From Acanthornis magna (taxonomy: Eukaryota > Chordata > Aves > Passeriformes > Acanthizidae), in the NCBI GenBank assembly GCA_036785705.1, contig JAWUZG010000070.1, positions 2,553,001-2,617,000 on the forward strand: a stretch of 64,000 nt of DNA, written 5' to 3'. How positions within the stretch are numbered: the stretch's first letter is position 1; the number at the start of each line of letters is the position of its first letter. The notes below the pieces were generated by a model that saw only the letters and a program-made list of their open reading frames with translations, was not told where the DNA came from and made no database searches. The translations under genes and the position numbers were made by a program. Of the stretch, positions 50,101 to 60,105 are shown piece after piece.

Positions 50101-53100
50101 AGACATGCTTGGCTTCGTGGCTGATTTTTAGCCTGGTGTACGACTATTACCTCATGGGAAAACAAGGTGACACAACAGTTAAGTAACACCTCCACGCGGC
50201 TTTAGCACAGCCGTGAGCTTAGGATGGCGTATGGGGGATAACCTGGCTGAAAAACATCTGGAACACTGAGATAACCTCTCCCAGTACCGATTAACACAAA
50301 GCACTGCTTAGTGGAAACAGAGAGGAAATGCTGCCCTTCATCGGTCAACAATGGATTTTTTTTTTTCCAGAATTCCTGTGGACACTGTACAATGACTGGA
50401 TGGAGGTCACCAGAATTCTCACACTAACACCAAGACACACTGATGTTCACTGGTAAAGGTCACTTCACGTTAAGGAAGACTTTTTCCCTAAGTACTCATG
50501 TTAGCTAAATCACCTTACCCAAACTGTTTGCCAGCATTTATCCTTCCTTACCAATGGTTTTCTTTCTCAACAGATCAGAAGTTATGGACATGACAAAAGA
50601 AGTCCCATACAGGTGCAGAAGCTCTACAGACACATCACATCTTCAGGATATCGTTTCAATTGAGTCACCTACAAAGCCACACTATCAAGAAACCAGAAGC
50701 ACAGCTTTTCAGAAAAAAAAACATACCATGTCTACCAAGGCAGCCATGGATTCTGCTCAGATGACCTAAAAACACTAATAACAAATTTAGGCAATTTTTA
50801 TTTAACACCAAGTTAAAAAGGCTTGTTCCCTTAACCCCCAAAACAAAGGCTTCTTACTTATCTTGGATCTGCAGCATTGATTTTTCAATTCCTAAATCCA
50901 ATTGCAAATCAGCAATATCCTAAATAAGCACCAACAGTTTTGGCTTTAAAACACAGATAGAGGGAAAAAAACAAACACACATAATCCCATTTGCCTTCAA
51001 CCTTGACAGATGAGGAAATTCTCTCAGCTAAATCTCTTCCAGAGAAACCATCCTCTTTACAGAACTGAATTACTGGCTTAAAATGTGGGGTATTTGGCTC
51101 CAGCCTGCACATGGGAATTATGTTTATAAGGATACTTCCTGAAGAAATATCTAAGGAAGTAAACAAATTCACATGGTACTGCCAATACTGAACTCCACCT
51201 TCTGCAGTGGTCACTTTATGCTGGGGGTTTCTTTTTCAACCCAGATATTCACTGATTACTTGAATTAAATAAAGCACACAAAAAATATAGCAATATTTAA
51301 GATTTTTTTTTTAAAAATATGCATTAAGTCTAACCAAACTGATTTTGCTGGAACCTAGTCTAGGAACAGTAAGGAAGAAATGTTAAACAGTTTTGGCTAA
51401 CGCTTTCTGGGGTCAACTACAGCAGATTTCACTACTGTGAAACATGATTGTGGGATTGCCCTACCAACAGCCCTGGGATCAGCCCTGAGTTTTCTGGGAT
51501 TTCTGAGAACCATCCTAAGGTATTTCTCTAAGGGAAGAGACAGTGGGACAGGAAAAACACAGCTGAAAAAGACAGAAAAAAAAAAGAATTATAACACAAA
51601 CAATGCAGCAGAAACTGAGATTGAACTGCGCCTCAGATGTCACACACCCACAAGGACAGGGCCCAATTAGTTGCATGTTCAGTCACATCTGTGAGGACCC
51701 AAGGACATGAAAGTAATGGCAGCAAAGTGAATGCATCACGCAGTGGGTCAAGCCACACATACTGGCCCTGCAGAATCCAAAGGCCTTATTCCAGGATTCT
51801 GATGAAGACTGTTAGGGTTAAAAAAAGAAAAAAGGCATATAAAATAAATTCTGTGTTTCAAATCAGCTCATTTGAACACTTAAGCTCTTCAAGTCTTTTC
51901 CAATTGAAGTATTACAACCATGTGCCTGTGATGCTCTTGAAACCACACCAGGAAGCCCAAATTCTCAGATAAACACCTTAAATCTGAATCCAAGGAATTC
52001 AGCGTAGTTTCTTCTGCATTAAGAAATTTTAGAGGACTGGTGGTGTTTTGTTGTTCTACTTACTTCATCTTACTAGCTCAGTTCAATTACTAATTCAATT
52101 GCAGCTGAAAAAACAAAACTGAACTTTTACTTAGGCACAAGTAAAACCAAGAATATTTTAAAAACAGTCAAAACATCTGAAAAAGCATCCTTTACATAGG
52201 GCAGTGATTTCAGGTGTAGTTAATTGAGGATTATATTCTGGAAAGTGAATTTGCACAACACATAAGAATCCGGTAACAGAAAAAAGGAAGAAGGTACAGT
52301 AATAAAAACACACAAACCCAAGATGGATCTACACCCCGGATCATCACAAGATTCATGGACAAAATGTAATGTACAGCCTCTTAAGATGGATATAAAGGGC
52401 AATTACAAATTTCACTGCCAGTAGCAAATATCCTCCAAGTTCAGAGACTTGAAATAAACTTGTAAATAATTTTTATTACACAACTGAGCCTTTCAGCATT
52501 AAATAACAGAAGCCCGAATGCACTCTGGACATCAGGTTTGCAAGCAGCAACTTGCTACCAGGACCTGCTTATTTTATACACTGTTTCACTATGAATTGAA
52601 GAATTGAACAAAATCTGTACCTACAAGAACACTGTCAAGGAACCTGCAAGCTGACCTCCCCTGCAATGTAACTCCTACTGTCATTTTTCTCACACCTTAA
52701 GATTCCTCTTCCTGTGTAATGAGAAAAGTTGCCTTTTTTTATTGACTAGTTTTTAAGGGAAAAGGCAATTTGCCATTTACAGACAACACAGAATCCCACT
52801 AACTAAAATATCAGTTTTGCAGTAATTTGCTGCAATTTAAAAAACCAACCATAGAGGTTGCCATGAACAGTGTCACAGGAGCTCATTAAGTTGTTGGCAT
52901 GAAATTTCCATTAAACTTCTCCCAAAGCTCTCCACAGTGCCTGTGTTTCCACATTGAGATCTGATGGAGTTTAGACACAGAGATGGAAACCACTGATTAC
53001 AACTCTTTATTCTGTTCCATCAGCTCAGCAACAACTAAGCCAAACAATGTCTTTCTACTCCTGGAGTTTCTGTGACTTAGGATGTGCCAGGTTTCCCTTT

Positions 53101-54881
53101 AGAACTCCACGGACTTGTTGCTACTGTACTCCTGATTTTTAGAAGCTGTCTCATTAGCAGTCAAATCTAGAAGCACTTTGCTTCAGAGATTAGAGAAGTC
53201 TTAATGTATTAAGCATGGGAAGGGCAAAAAATAGCCTAAGACAAACTGTCTTAAGTTTACAGAGATAATGAAGGGAATGGTTGGGAGGGAACACCAGCTT
53301 CTGCAGCGTTCCCACAGTAGTTTCCATTTACAGCAAAACCAGAAACTTACATTTCTTTGTGTTTTTCATTTTATGTGCCTTCCAGACTGCCCGTGGTCAG
53401 AAGACCACAATCCAACTCCAGAGCTGGGCACAACTCAAGAAAATCTGAAATAAAAATTTTAACCCCCAAACAACTAAAAAACCCGTTTCTACAGTGGGAT
53501 GTTTTTTTAAAGCTTCTAAAAGCCAAAACTAACCATCAAGTTGCCTTCAGACAAGGAAACCTCCCTTTCACTGAGCACACTCAAAACACATTTCCTTCCC
53601 AGGAGCTGCTGGGAATGACTTTCAAGTTGGATACTCTGCTCCATTAATCAGGCCATCTTCATGTTCACATTCCTAAAAACTGTGATTTTAGCTGTGCATA
53701 TTCTACAAGCTGCATCATTTTAAGCTGAAGTCACTAGGAGAAAGACTAGAACAGATTTTTGCAAGCAGCCTGCTTGATCAAGAACAATTACAAATGAAGC
53801 ATGTGGCATGTATTTTGTTGTGAAGCCTGAACTTCATCATCTCAGTATTATTCACTTGCTTACTTAGCTCTGCTTAATATTTAATCCCAGACCACCTAGC
53901 CTGGGAAAGCCTTCACTTTGTATAAGATGAAACCATCAGGGAAGCTTCCAGATACACAAACTGCCTTCACAAACTCCCTGTATCTATAGCACATGTCACT
54001 CTGTTAAAAAAATAAAAATAAAAAAGGTGAAGTATTCTGCTGCCTCATATTTAGTGATCACTGGCATTTTTTTCTCTCTGCAGGTCTCCAAGCATGTGAA
54101 ATAGGTGCCTATGGCTCTGTAAGGCACGGCATGCAGGTAAAGGCTCACCTCATCCAGGGATTTCCTCAACAGCTACCTGTACTCCTCAGCTGTCTCTGCC
54201 CCTCTTGTCCTGCCACACGCAATTCCATCTGCAAGCTCCCAATATAAGGAGCCACTGGGAAGAAGGACCGCTAAATAAAACCTGCCTGTGACTTCTCCAG
54301 TAGGTCTTGCTGGATACAAATTCTGTTGACTGTTTCCATCACACACAACTGATCTCAGGGCTTGTCAACTGATACACCTAAGTCACTCAGGGACCTCCAT
54401 CCCTTCACCACACATCACCTCGGCAAAACTCAAAGGCCTTTGCTCAACAGAGTTCCCCAAGCATCTGTAGGACTGCTGGACAGCACAGTTCAGCAGCAAA
54501 CCAGTTATCCTACAAGTCTTACACCACAAAAACTTCTACCCACACAATGATACTGACTTTCCTAGAATTCAACACCACAGAAACAAAATGTCCAGTGTAC
54601 GCGTTGAGACATGCTCACTGGGTACAATTTATCTCAAAAAGTTGGATAAAATCCTTCTTGTATCAACTTCAGCAGGAATAAAATGCAAAGTGCTGCTTAA
54701 CCGTGGAAAAACCTATCACCATCCTAGCCCAGCCCTTCCTTGAACCTATCAGACTCTTCCTTCCTGCCCAATTTCTAACAGAACTATAGATATATCACTT
54801 GAAACACCCAAACTGCTTAGAAACCAAGTTCAAAGAAAAGCTAAAAAACTTCAAGTGGACTTTTTTGCGGACATTACTCAG

Positions 54882-54897
54882 AAAAAAAAAAAAAAAA
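54882..54897. repeat. Poly-A tract in intron 1
   Basis: Sixteen consecutive A on the plus strand, about 820 bases downstream of the exon 1 donor in transcript sense. Simple homopolymer. Confidence 0.8.
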
Positions 54898-55718
54898 GCA
54901 GAAGTGAATGTTCAGCTGAGGAGGTTACAGAATTAAAACCATTCAGCAAAGTAACCCTGTGTGACTACATATGCAAATAAGGGGCTCCCAGCCTTACTGG
55001 CCTTTTCCAACGATACCTACCTGAAAAACCTAACACTGGACAAAATCGAGTTATTAATGCTTCCTTGGGCTTGTTTCTGCATTGCATGGAATCAGGTTCG
55101 GAGAAAGCGTCATGCAACAGTTCAACACCCTGGGCTCTCAGGCAGCCTTTGCCTGGCTGCACCTTCACCTTCTTTAGCTGCACCTTCACCTGCTTTACCT
55201 CCACGGTCTCTCCAAGACGACCTATTCCCACCACTGGGCGCGCCAACACCTTTCCAGCCACGCAGCCAGCACTCCGGCCTATCTCCGGAGCCTCATCCCG
55301 GGCTTGCCAGCAGCATTGCCACCGCTCGGCTCTCCCTCTCCTGGCTCCCATAAACATCGCGATATAGCACATGGCACACAGCAGGCGGCAGAGAGCACCT
55401 GCGGCAGCTCCTGGGCCTTTCCCTTCGGGATAAAGCCACACCAGGGATGAAGGTGGCCACTGGTTGTGGCTCCCAGGGAGCCTCCGACCCCTGGGGAAAA
55501 CCGGGGGGCACTGACCCCGCGCCTCCACGAGCAGGGGGGACCGGCGGCCGCTCCCCGAGGCGGGGGTGACCGGAGGCCGGGATCGGCCGTGGCCCCGCCA
55601 CGAGGTGCTGCCCCTTCCCGGCTCTGCCGCAGGGCCGAGGGCGGGGGGAGCCGGGAGCAGGCTGGAATTATGAAACCGGATCAGCAGGGAAACCCCCGGG
55701 GCCTCCCCCGCGCCGTAC

Positions 55719-56087
55719 CTCGGAGACCTCCTCTTCCTCCTCCTCCTCCTCCTCGTCTTCCTCCTCCTCCTCCTCCTCTTCCTCGTCGTCGCTGCCGTTG
55801 TTGCTGCTCTCGCTGCCGCCGCCGCCGCTCTCGCTGCTGCTGGCCGGCCGGGCCGCCCGCCCGCCGCGCTTCGCCTTGCCCGGCACCGCCTTCTTCTTCA
55901 GCAGGAGGTCGCATACCCGCACCAGCCCCGCCGCCCCGGGCCCGCACGGCGATGGGGGCGCGGCGGGGCCGCTCGGCCCCTCCGGGGGACCGGGCCCTGC
56001 TGTGGCGCTGCCGGCCTCGCCACCACCGCCCTCACCGCCTCCCTCCTCCGCCGTCACCACTACCGCCGCGCCGACCGCCTTCTCCAT
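55719..56087 (-). CDS. ANKRD17: ANKRD17 exon 1, coding part (residues 1-123)
   Basis: Encodes the N-terminus: MEKA, then a low-complexity G/A/P region, the conserved block VRVCDLLLKKK (about residues 56-66), a basic patch, a serine/glycine stretch, and a run of about 20 Asp/Glu (about residues 100-120) ending in VSE. The start at 56087 has G at -3 and G at +4. An in-frame TAG lies 33 codons upstream (56187-56189) with no ATG between, so this is the first in-frame Met. The donor is GAG|GTACGG and phase is 0. The N-terminus is GC-rich and, from memory, differs in length from the mammalian protein only in the low-complexity parts. The acidic run is encoded by GAG/GAA repeats and is probably length-polymorphic. 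Confidence 0.95.
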
Positions 56088-56300
56088 GGCCGGAGAGGAA
56101 GGAAAAGGAGGAGGAGGAGGAGAAGAAGGAGGAGGAGGAGGAAAAAGAGGAGGAGGCGCCCGCGGCCGCCGCTGCCTCGGTCACCTCTAGCGCCGGCGCC
56201 GCCGCCGCGCCAACTCTCGCGATACTTCCTGGGGGCGCCGCTCGCGCCGCTCTCGCTCCCCTCGCGCCGCGCGCGCTCTCGCTCTCCCTTCACGCCGCTC
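56088..56300 (-). promoter_or_regulatory. ANKRD17: ANKRD17 5' UTR and core promoter region
   Basis: Directly upstream of the start codon the sense strand is a pyrimidine run of about 65 bases (CTC/CTT repeats, 56092-56157). It is followed upstream by GC-rich DNA, an in-frame stop at 56187-56189, and at 56215-56222 the octamer TCTCGCGA. Next to that is a GGAAGT core (ETS-type) on the minus strand at about 56223-56230. TCTCGCGA-type elements and ETS sites are common in TATA-less CpG-island promoters of housekeeping genes. No TATA box is visible. The exact transcription start cannot be read; the left limit is set by the ATG and the right limit is approximate. Confidence 0.6.
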
Positions 56301-56520
56301 GCTCCCGCTCCCCTCGCGTCCCTTCCCTGTTCCCAGCAATGGGACCGCGGCGGCGGCGGCGAGACACCCCCTTCCCCCGCTTCCTTCCCTTCCTTCCGCC
56401 CGCGCCGCCGCCTCGGTCACCGCCCCGGCGCCGGAACCGCCGCCCGCGTCATCACCCTCAGCCTTCAGGCCGCTCCGCCTCGGTAAGGGCAACGGGAACC
56501 CCGGCGGAGCGAGCCTCCCT

Positions 56521-56590
56521 CGGGAACTTTCCTCCGGGAAGCTTCCCCCGGGAAGCTTCCCCCGAGAACCTTCTGCCGGGAACCCCCCGT
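56521..56590. repeat. 14-bp tandem repeat with palindromic units, upstream of ANKRD17
   Basis: Five head-to-tail copies of a 14-base unit. Copies two and three are identical (CGGGAAGCTTCCCC), the others diverge at a few positions. Each full unit contains GGGAAGCTTCCC, a perfect 12-base palindrome. The array lies about 430-500 bases upstream of the start codon, within the CpG island. Similar half sites (GGGAA/TTCCC) occur in NF-kB-like and other dimeric factor sites, but no factor can be assigned. Confidence 0.8.
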
Positions 56591-56954
56591 GGGCCCAGTG
56601 GTGCCGAGTTACCCCGTCAGGGCCCGGCGGGCTGCCGTGGTCTGTGGGGACAGCGCTGCCCCCGGAGCGTGAGGGAGCGCGCCGAGCGCGGGAAAAGCCC
56701 GTGAGGGAACGGTTCGTGTTGAAACCCCACAATTCCACTTCAAAGCGATGGGCTCTCATACAGTGCGGACAACGTGCATTAAAACGCAACCTCCAAACCG
56801 CTCTTACAATAGAAATCGGTGGGGCGTCGCTAAAAGGGTCAGAAAATAAATTGGTAGAGTATCCGTAAAAGCGGTGGTCAGTGAAACCGCAACGCACAGA
56901 ATTCCAGTTAAAAGTGATGTCAAGCTGGCAAGACGGTGATCAATCAAACGCTGA

Positions 56955-57006
56955 AGTCGGTGGTCTTGGAAGTCTTTTCCAACATAAGTGATTGTGGGAT
57001 TCTGTG
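56955..57006 (+). mobile_element. CR1 3' tail remnant near the ANKRD17 promoter
   Basis: The stretch GGTCTTGGAAGTCTTTTCC followed by AACATAAGTGATTGTGGGAT matches the last 50 or so bases of CR1. Flanking sequence is not clearly CR1. It is a very short remnant, about 0.9 kb upstream of the ANKRD17 start codon. Confidence 0.7.
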
Positions 57007-58188
57007 TTCTTCCACACAGTTCGTTCTCACCAGGCACTCTGCACTCAAAAGTAACCTCCAAAGCCCTGTTTTACAGCAATTTTCTTACAGTATCACTAAA
57101 AATGACAACCATTAAGATGTCCATGTCAATTCGACCATATTTCTTTAATGAAATCCTTTAAATGTGTCATCATTCTCCAATTCAGCTCTCAGGACCCCTA
57201 CCCCAGATTTTCATCCCTAAAGTGTACTTGGAATATTAATACTGCTGCCTCCATTGTGGCAGGCCAAGTCCTGCAGTAACCAGAGTTATATATATGTTAA
57301 ATACAAGTAATATATAAGTTAAATACATTAAATATTTAAATTGGGGTTTCCTCATTGAAGAAATGGGCCTTTTCCATTTTACTTTTTAGACCTGTTGGGG
57401 AGAAAAAAATATTTTAACCACAGAGACACATGATTATAAAAATCAGTAACGGCTCTATGCACTGGTTCACTGTGGATGTTTTGGAATTGGTGTTTCAAAC
57501 CAACAATGCCTATTCCAGTTATATTTTACAGAAATGAAAAGACATTTTTGTTATTTGATTACTTAGGTGTTGTTTCTCTTATTCGGCTGGCGTTGGAAAG
57601 CACCAATCAGGTCTTCAGCACCTCTGAAATTAGACATTCCTTTTTAAACAAATCGTCAACTGGCACTCATCATGGAGTCTGCAGAGTTCCCCTCAAATCT
57701 TCATATTGCTGAAATGCCACCAAAACATCCTGTCACATGTTTGTTCAGTTCATCCTGCCTCTGTTTGTTCTTAATAAGAGGACTGCTTTGGTTGTAAGAG
57801 CCCCACTGTTAAATTACATTAATTCCAAGTCATCTGGAAATAACTGACACAGACTCTTAACCTCCTAACTCAGAAGATTAACCTCTAATCTTCAGGTACA
57901 AGGTCTAAACTGAACAATGCCTTTATAAATATCTCTGCTGATGATAGTTTGATGTGATCCAGGAGGAATAAACTGAATATTCCAGCCACCTACCTCCTAC
58001 TTCCTGGTGTGACTGCACAGAAATCTCAAACCACACCAGCACGAGATTTGTGATAGCAGATCAGTGACAATAATACTTCCGTCATCTTATATATTTTTTT
58101 TGGCATTAAAATTAATGCAAATGCATTGATTTTTACTGGTTTCTATCTAGGTGCAAGCACAAATTAAAACATTTGTTACTTATTATAT

Positions 58189-58204
58189 ATAACATATATG
58201 TTAT
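58189..58204. repeat. 16-bp perfect AT-rich palindrome, upstream intergenic
   Basis: ATAACATATATGTTAT is its own reverse complement. It lies in an AT-rich stretch (58170-58230) that holds a second, imperfect copy of TTATGTTATATATTA. Possibly only a by-product of AT-rich low complexity. Confidence 0.75.
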
Positions 58205-58991
58205 GTAGCATTTATGTTATATATTATTTGTTGTCATCACGAGAGGCAGAAAACTGTAAGTGAACGTAGGTAATCTCAGCCCTACCACCTGAGATTTGTG
58301 GTGTGGTGTGGTGTTACAAGGATGTCACTTTTCCAATGGATAAGCCTGGAAAAGTAACCTAATCTTCATTGTTTGATCCGAGAGGCAACTGTCTTTAAAC
58401 AAAACACATCTGAGATTGCTGTGGCTGTACTAGCAGCCAAACAGATTATCCAAGCGCACCATGTTCACCCACCTGGGCCCGGGAAAGGTGGTTACAGAGC
58501 TGGATTTTACCTTTTGAGGGGTTAGCTGCCCTCTCTCTGCCCCTTCCCCGGATGGTGTAAGGTGGGAAATGGCCTCGAAGGGTTCTATGGCAGAGCTGGG
58601 GTCTCCATTACTCTCAGCTACATTGTCTCACAAATCTGCCTTGAATACTGGGTACATTTGCACCTTATTCCAAGTATCCATTCCGGTTGTTAGGCTTGGA
58701 AAGGGTCCAGTTTGTTGCTGATGAAAGAAACGGTAGTATTTTCTCTCTCTCTGTGGTATTCCCAAGCCCAGGATCAGATGGAGCAGCTACCAGCACCACT
58801 TGTGTTGGCACAGCTGGTGTGGCCTGTCGGAGGCTGTTTGTTCTGTTTCTTTTATGGTGGTGACCTCTGTTCTGATGAAAGCGTGATGCCTCCTCATTTT
58901 GCACTGCAGAGCAAGACCTTTTTCTCCATTTCACATCATCCAGTTTACCCCTGCTCTCTCTGCCACCCTGGTTTGAGCCTGTTGTGCTGGA

Positions 58992-59428
58992 ACCTTTCCA
59001 GAGAAGGGCAATGGAGCTGGGGAAGGGTCTAGATACCACGAGGAGTGGCTGAGGGAGCTGGGGGGGCTCAGCCTGGGGAAAAGGAGGCTCAGGGAATGTT
59101 CTCACTCTCTAGAACTCCCTGACAGAAGGGTGCAGCCAGGTAGAGGTTGGGCTCTGCTCCCAGGTAACAAGCAATAGAACAAAAAGAAACAAGCCTCAAA
59201 TTGTGCCATGGGAGGCTCAGGTTGGAAATCAGGAAGAATTTCTTCACAGGAAGGGTTGTCAAGCATTGGGGCTGCTCAGGGAAGTGGTGGAGTTACCATC
59301 CCTGGAGGTGTTCAAGAAGCAACTGGATGGGACACTTCGTGCTCTGGTCTGGTTGACAAGCTGGAGATTGGTCACAGGTTGGACTCGATGGTCTTGGAGG
59401 TCTTTTCCAACCTAAATGATTCTGTGAG
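58992..59428 (+). mobile_element. CR1 LINE fragment, plus strand, upstream intergenic
   Basis: Typical CR1 3' region: GGAAGGGTCTAGATACCACG, CAGCCTGGGGAAAAGGAGGC, CCCAGGTAACAAGCAATAGA, CAGGAAGAATTTCTTCACAG, CATCCCTGGAGGTGTTCAAG, and the end GGTCTTTTCCAACCTAAATG followed by ATTCTGTGAG. No intact frame remains. It lies about 3 kb upstream of ANKRD17. Confidence 0.93.
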
Positions 59429-59908
59429 TGCAACAGCAATCAAAGCACTTGAGTTCTTTAGAGAAGCTTGCTTTTAGATCCATGGGGTTTATAAGGTTTG
59501 TTTTTATTGTGGACAAAAGCTGCTAACACAAGTCTGCTCCTAATTTTGGGATGGTTTGAATGCTTTGGGAAGGTGTGAAACTTCTCCAGCACTTTATATT
59601 TTTGACACTCAAACTAAAACATTCTTGTAAATACTATGATAATCATCAAGACATAATGAAGGAGTAAATAATCAAGTTGGTTTTTTTTAAATTGGGGGGT
59701 TTTTTGTGTCCCAGTTTCCACAAGGGTGTATGAGCCCTATCTGTGTTTTCTGTTCATAGGGCTCTTAGGGAATAGATTGCATATCCCTGAGAAGTCAGTT
59801 TAGGCTCTAATTAGGGAAATAATACCTAAAAATACTTCCTTTGGTGAGTCTGTGAAGTTCATTAACTTTGGACCCTTGGGTTTGCTGGTAGCATAAAGCT
59901 GCAGGAAA

Positions 59909-60105
59909 TCACAGAATCACAGACTGGTTTGGGTTGGAAGAGATGTCAAAGATCATCCAGTTCCAGCTCCCTGCCATAGGCAAGGACACCTTTCACTAGA
60001 CCAGGTTGCTCCAAACCCTCTCCAACCTGTCCTTGGACACTTCCAGGGACGGGACAGCCACAGCTTCTCTGGGCAACCTGTGCCAGGACCTCACCACCCT
60101 CGTAA
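59909..60105 (-). mobile_element. CR1 LINE fragment, minus strand, upstream intergenic
   Basis: Begins TCACAGAATCACAGACTGG and GTTTGGGTTGGAAGAGATGT, then CCAGGTTGCTCCAAACCCTC, CTTCTCTGGGCAACCTGTGC and CTCACCACCCTC: the reverse complement of the CR1 3' end. It is 5'-truncated at about 195 bases and in inverted orientation to the copy ending about 480 bases to the left. Confidence 0.93.

Larger units (their letters stand above)
20415..55718 (-). other. ANKRD17: ANKRD17 intron 1 (35.3 kb), no other gene seen
   Basis: AT-rich intron between the exon 1 donor and the exon 2 acceptor. Apart from the CpG island with its candidate first exon at 39.2-39.6 kb, two CR1 fragments at 38.1-39.1 kb, a CR1 tail at 35.2 kb and simple repeats, I see nothing I can name. 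Open frames are short, carry no recognisable domain and have no coding neighbours. No tRNA or other structured RNA was recognised, though small nucleolar or micro RNAs could be missed by eye. Confidence 0.8.
1..56189 (-). other. ANKRD17: ANKRD17 gene, 5' part (16 coding exons, truncated at left edge)
   Basis: Seen: sixteen minus-strand exons between 56087 and 729, all with GT..AG borders and consistent phases, join into 1071 uninterrupted codons. The protein starts MEKA, has an acidic run, then a linker, 15 ankyrin repeats and a Q-rich coiled coil. Known of the family: ANKRD17 is a scaffold of about 2600 residues with 25 ankyrin repeats in two blocks and one KH RNA-binding domain. It is orthologous to Drosophila Mask and linked to Hippo/YAP co-activation, NOD2 and RIG-I-like signalling, and cyclin E/CDK2-dependent cell-cycle entry. 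The MEKA start, the DQDDLENPMLETASKLLL stretch and the Q-rich linker match ANKRD17 rather than its paralogue ANKHD1. The gene continues beyond base 1: the second ankyrin block, KH domain and 3' UTR are missing. No frameshift or stop interrupts the exons, so this is an active gene copy. Confidence 0.97.
55480..56720. promoter_or_regulatory. CpG island over ANKRD17 exon 1
   Basis: The region is very GC-rich with dense CpG, in sharp contrast to the AT-rich intron on one side and the intergenic DNA on the other. It covers exon 1, the 5' UTR and the core promoter, as expected for a broadly expressed gene. Borders were judged by eye. Long open frames on the plus strand here come from the lack of stop codons in GC-rich DNA. 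Confidence 0.85.

Noticed and set aside
54965..55528. A 187-codon minus-strand frame downstream of exon 1
   Set aside because: Lies within intron 1 after the donor, with no acceptor-defined border, no recognised domain and no agreement with ANKRD17. Nearby short duplicated segments (CTGCACCTTCACC) add chance coding periodicity.
55466..56704. A 412-codon plus-strand open frame across the CpG island
   Set aside because: It is antisense to exon 1 and the 5' UTR, and its length comes from the low stop-codon density of GC-rich DNA. The protein is Arg/Pro/Ser low complexity with no domain.
56187..56897. A 236-codon minus-strand frame upstream of and in frame with ANKRD17 exon 1
   Set aside because: It ends in a TAG 33 codons before the ANKRD17 start, lies mostly upstream of the likely transcription start, and has no recognisable domain. 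It is useful only as proof of the in-frame stop.
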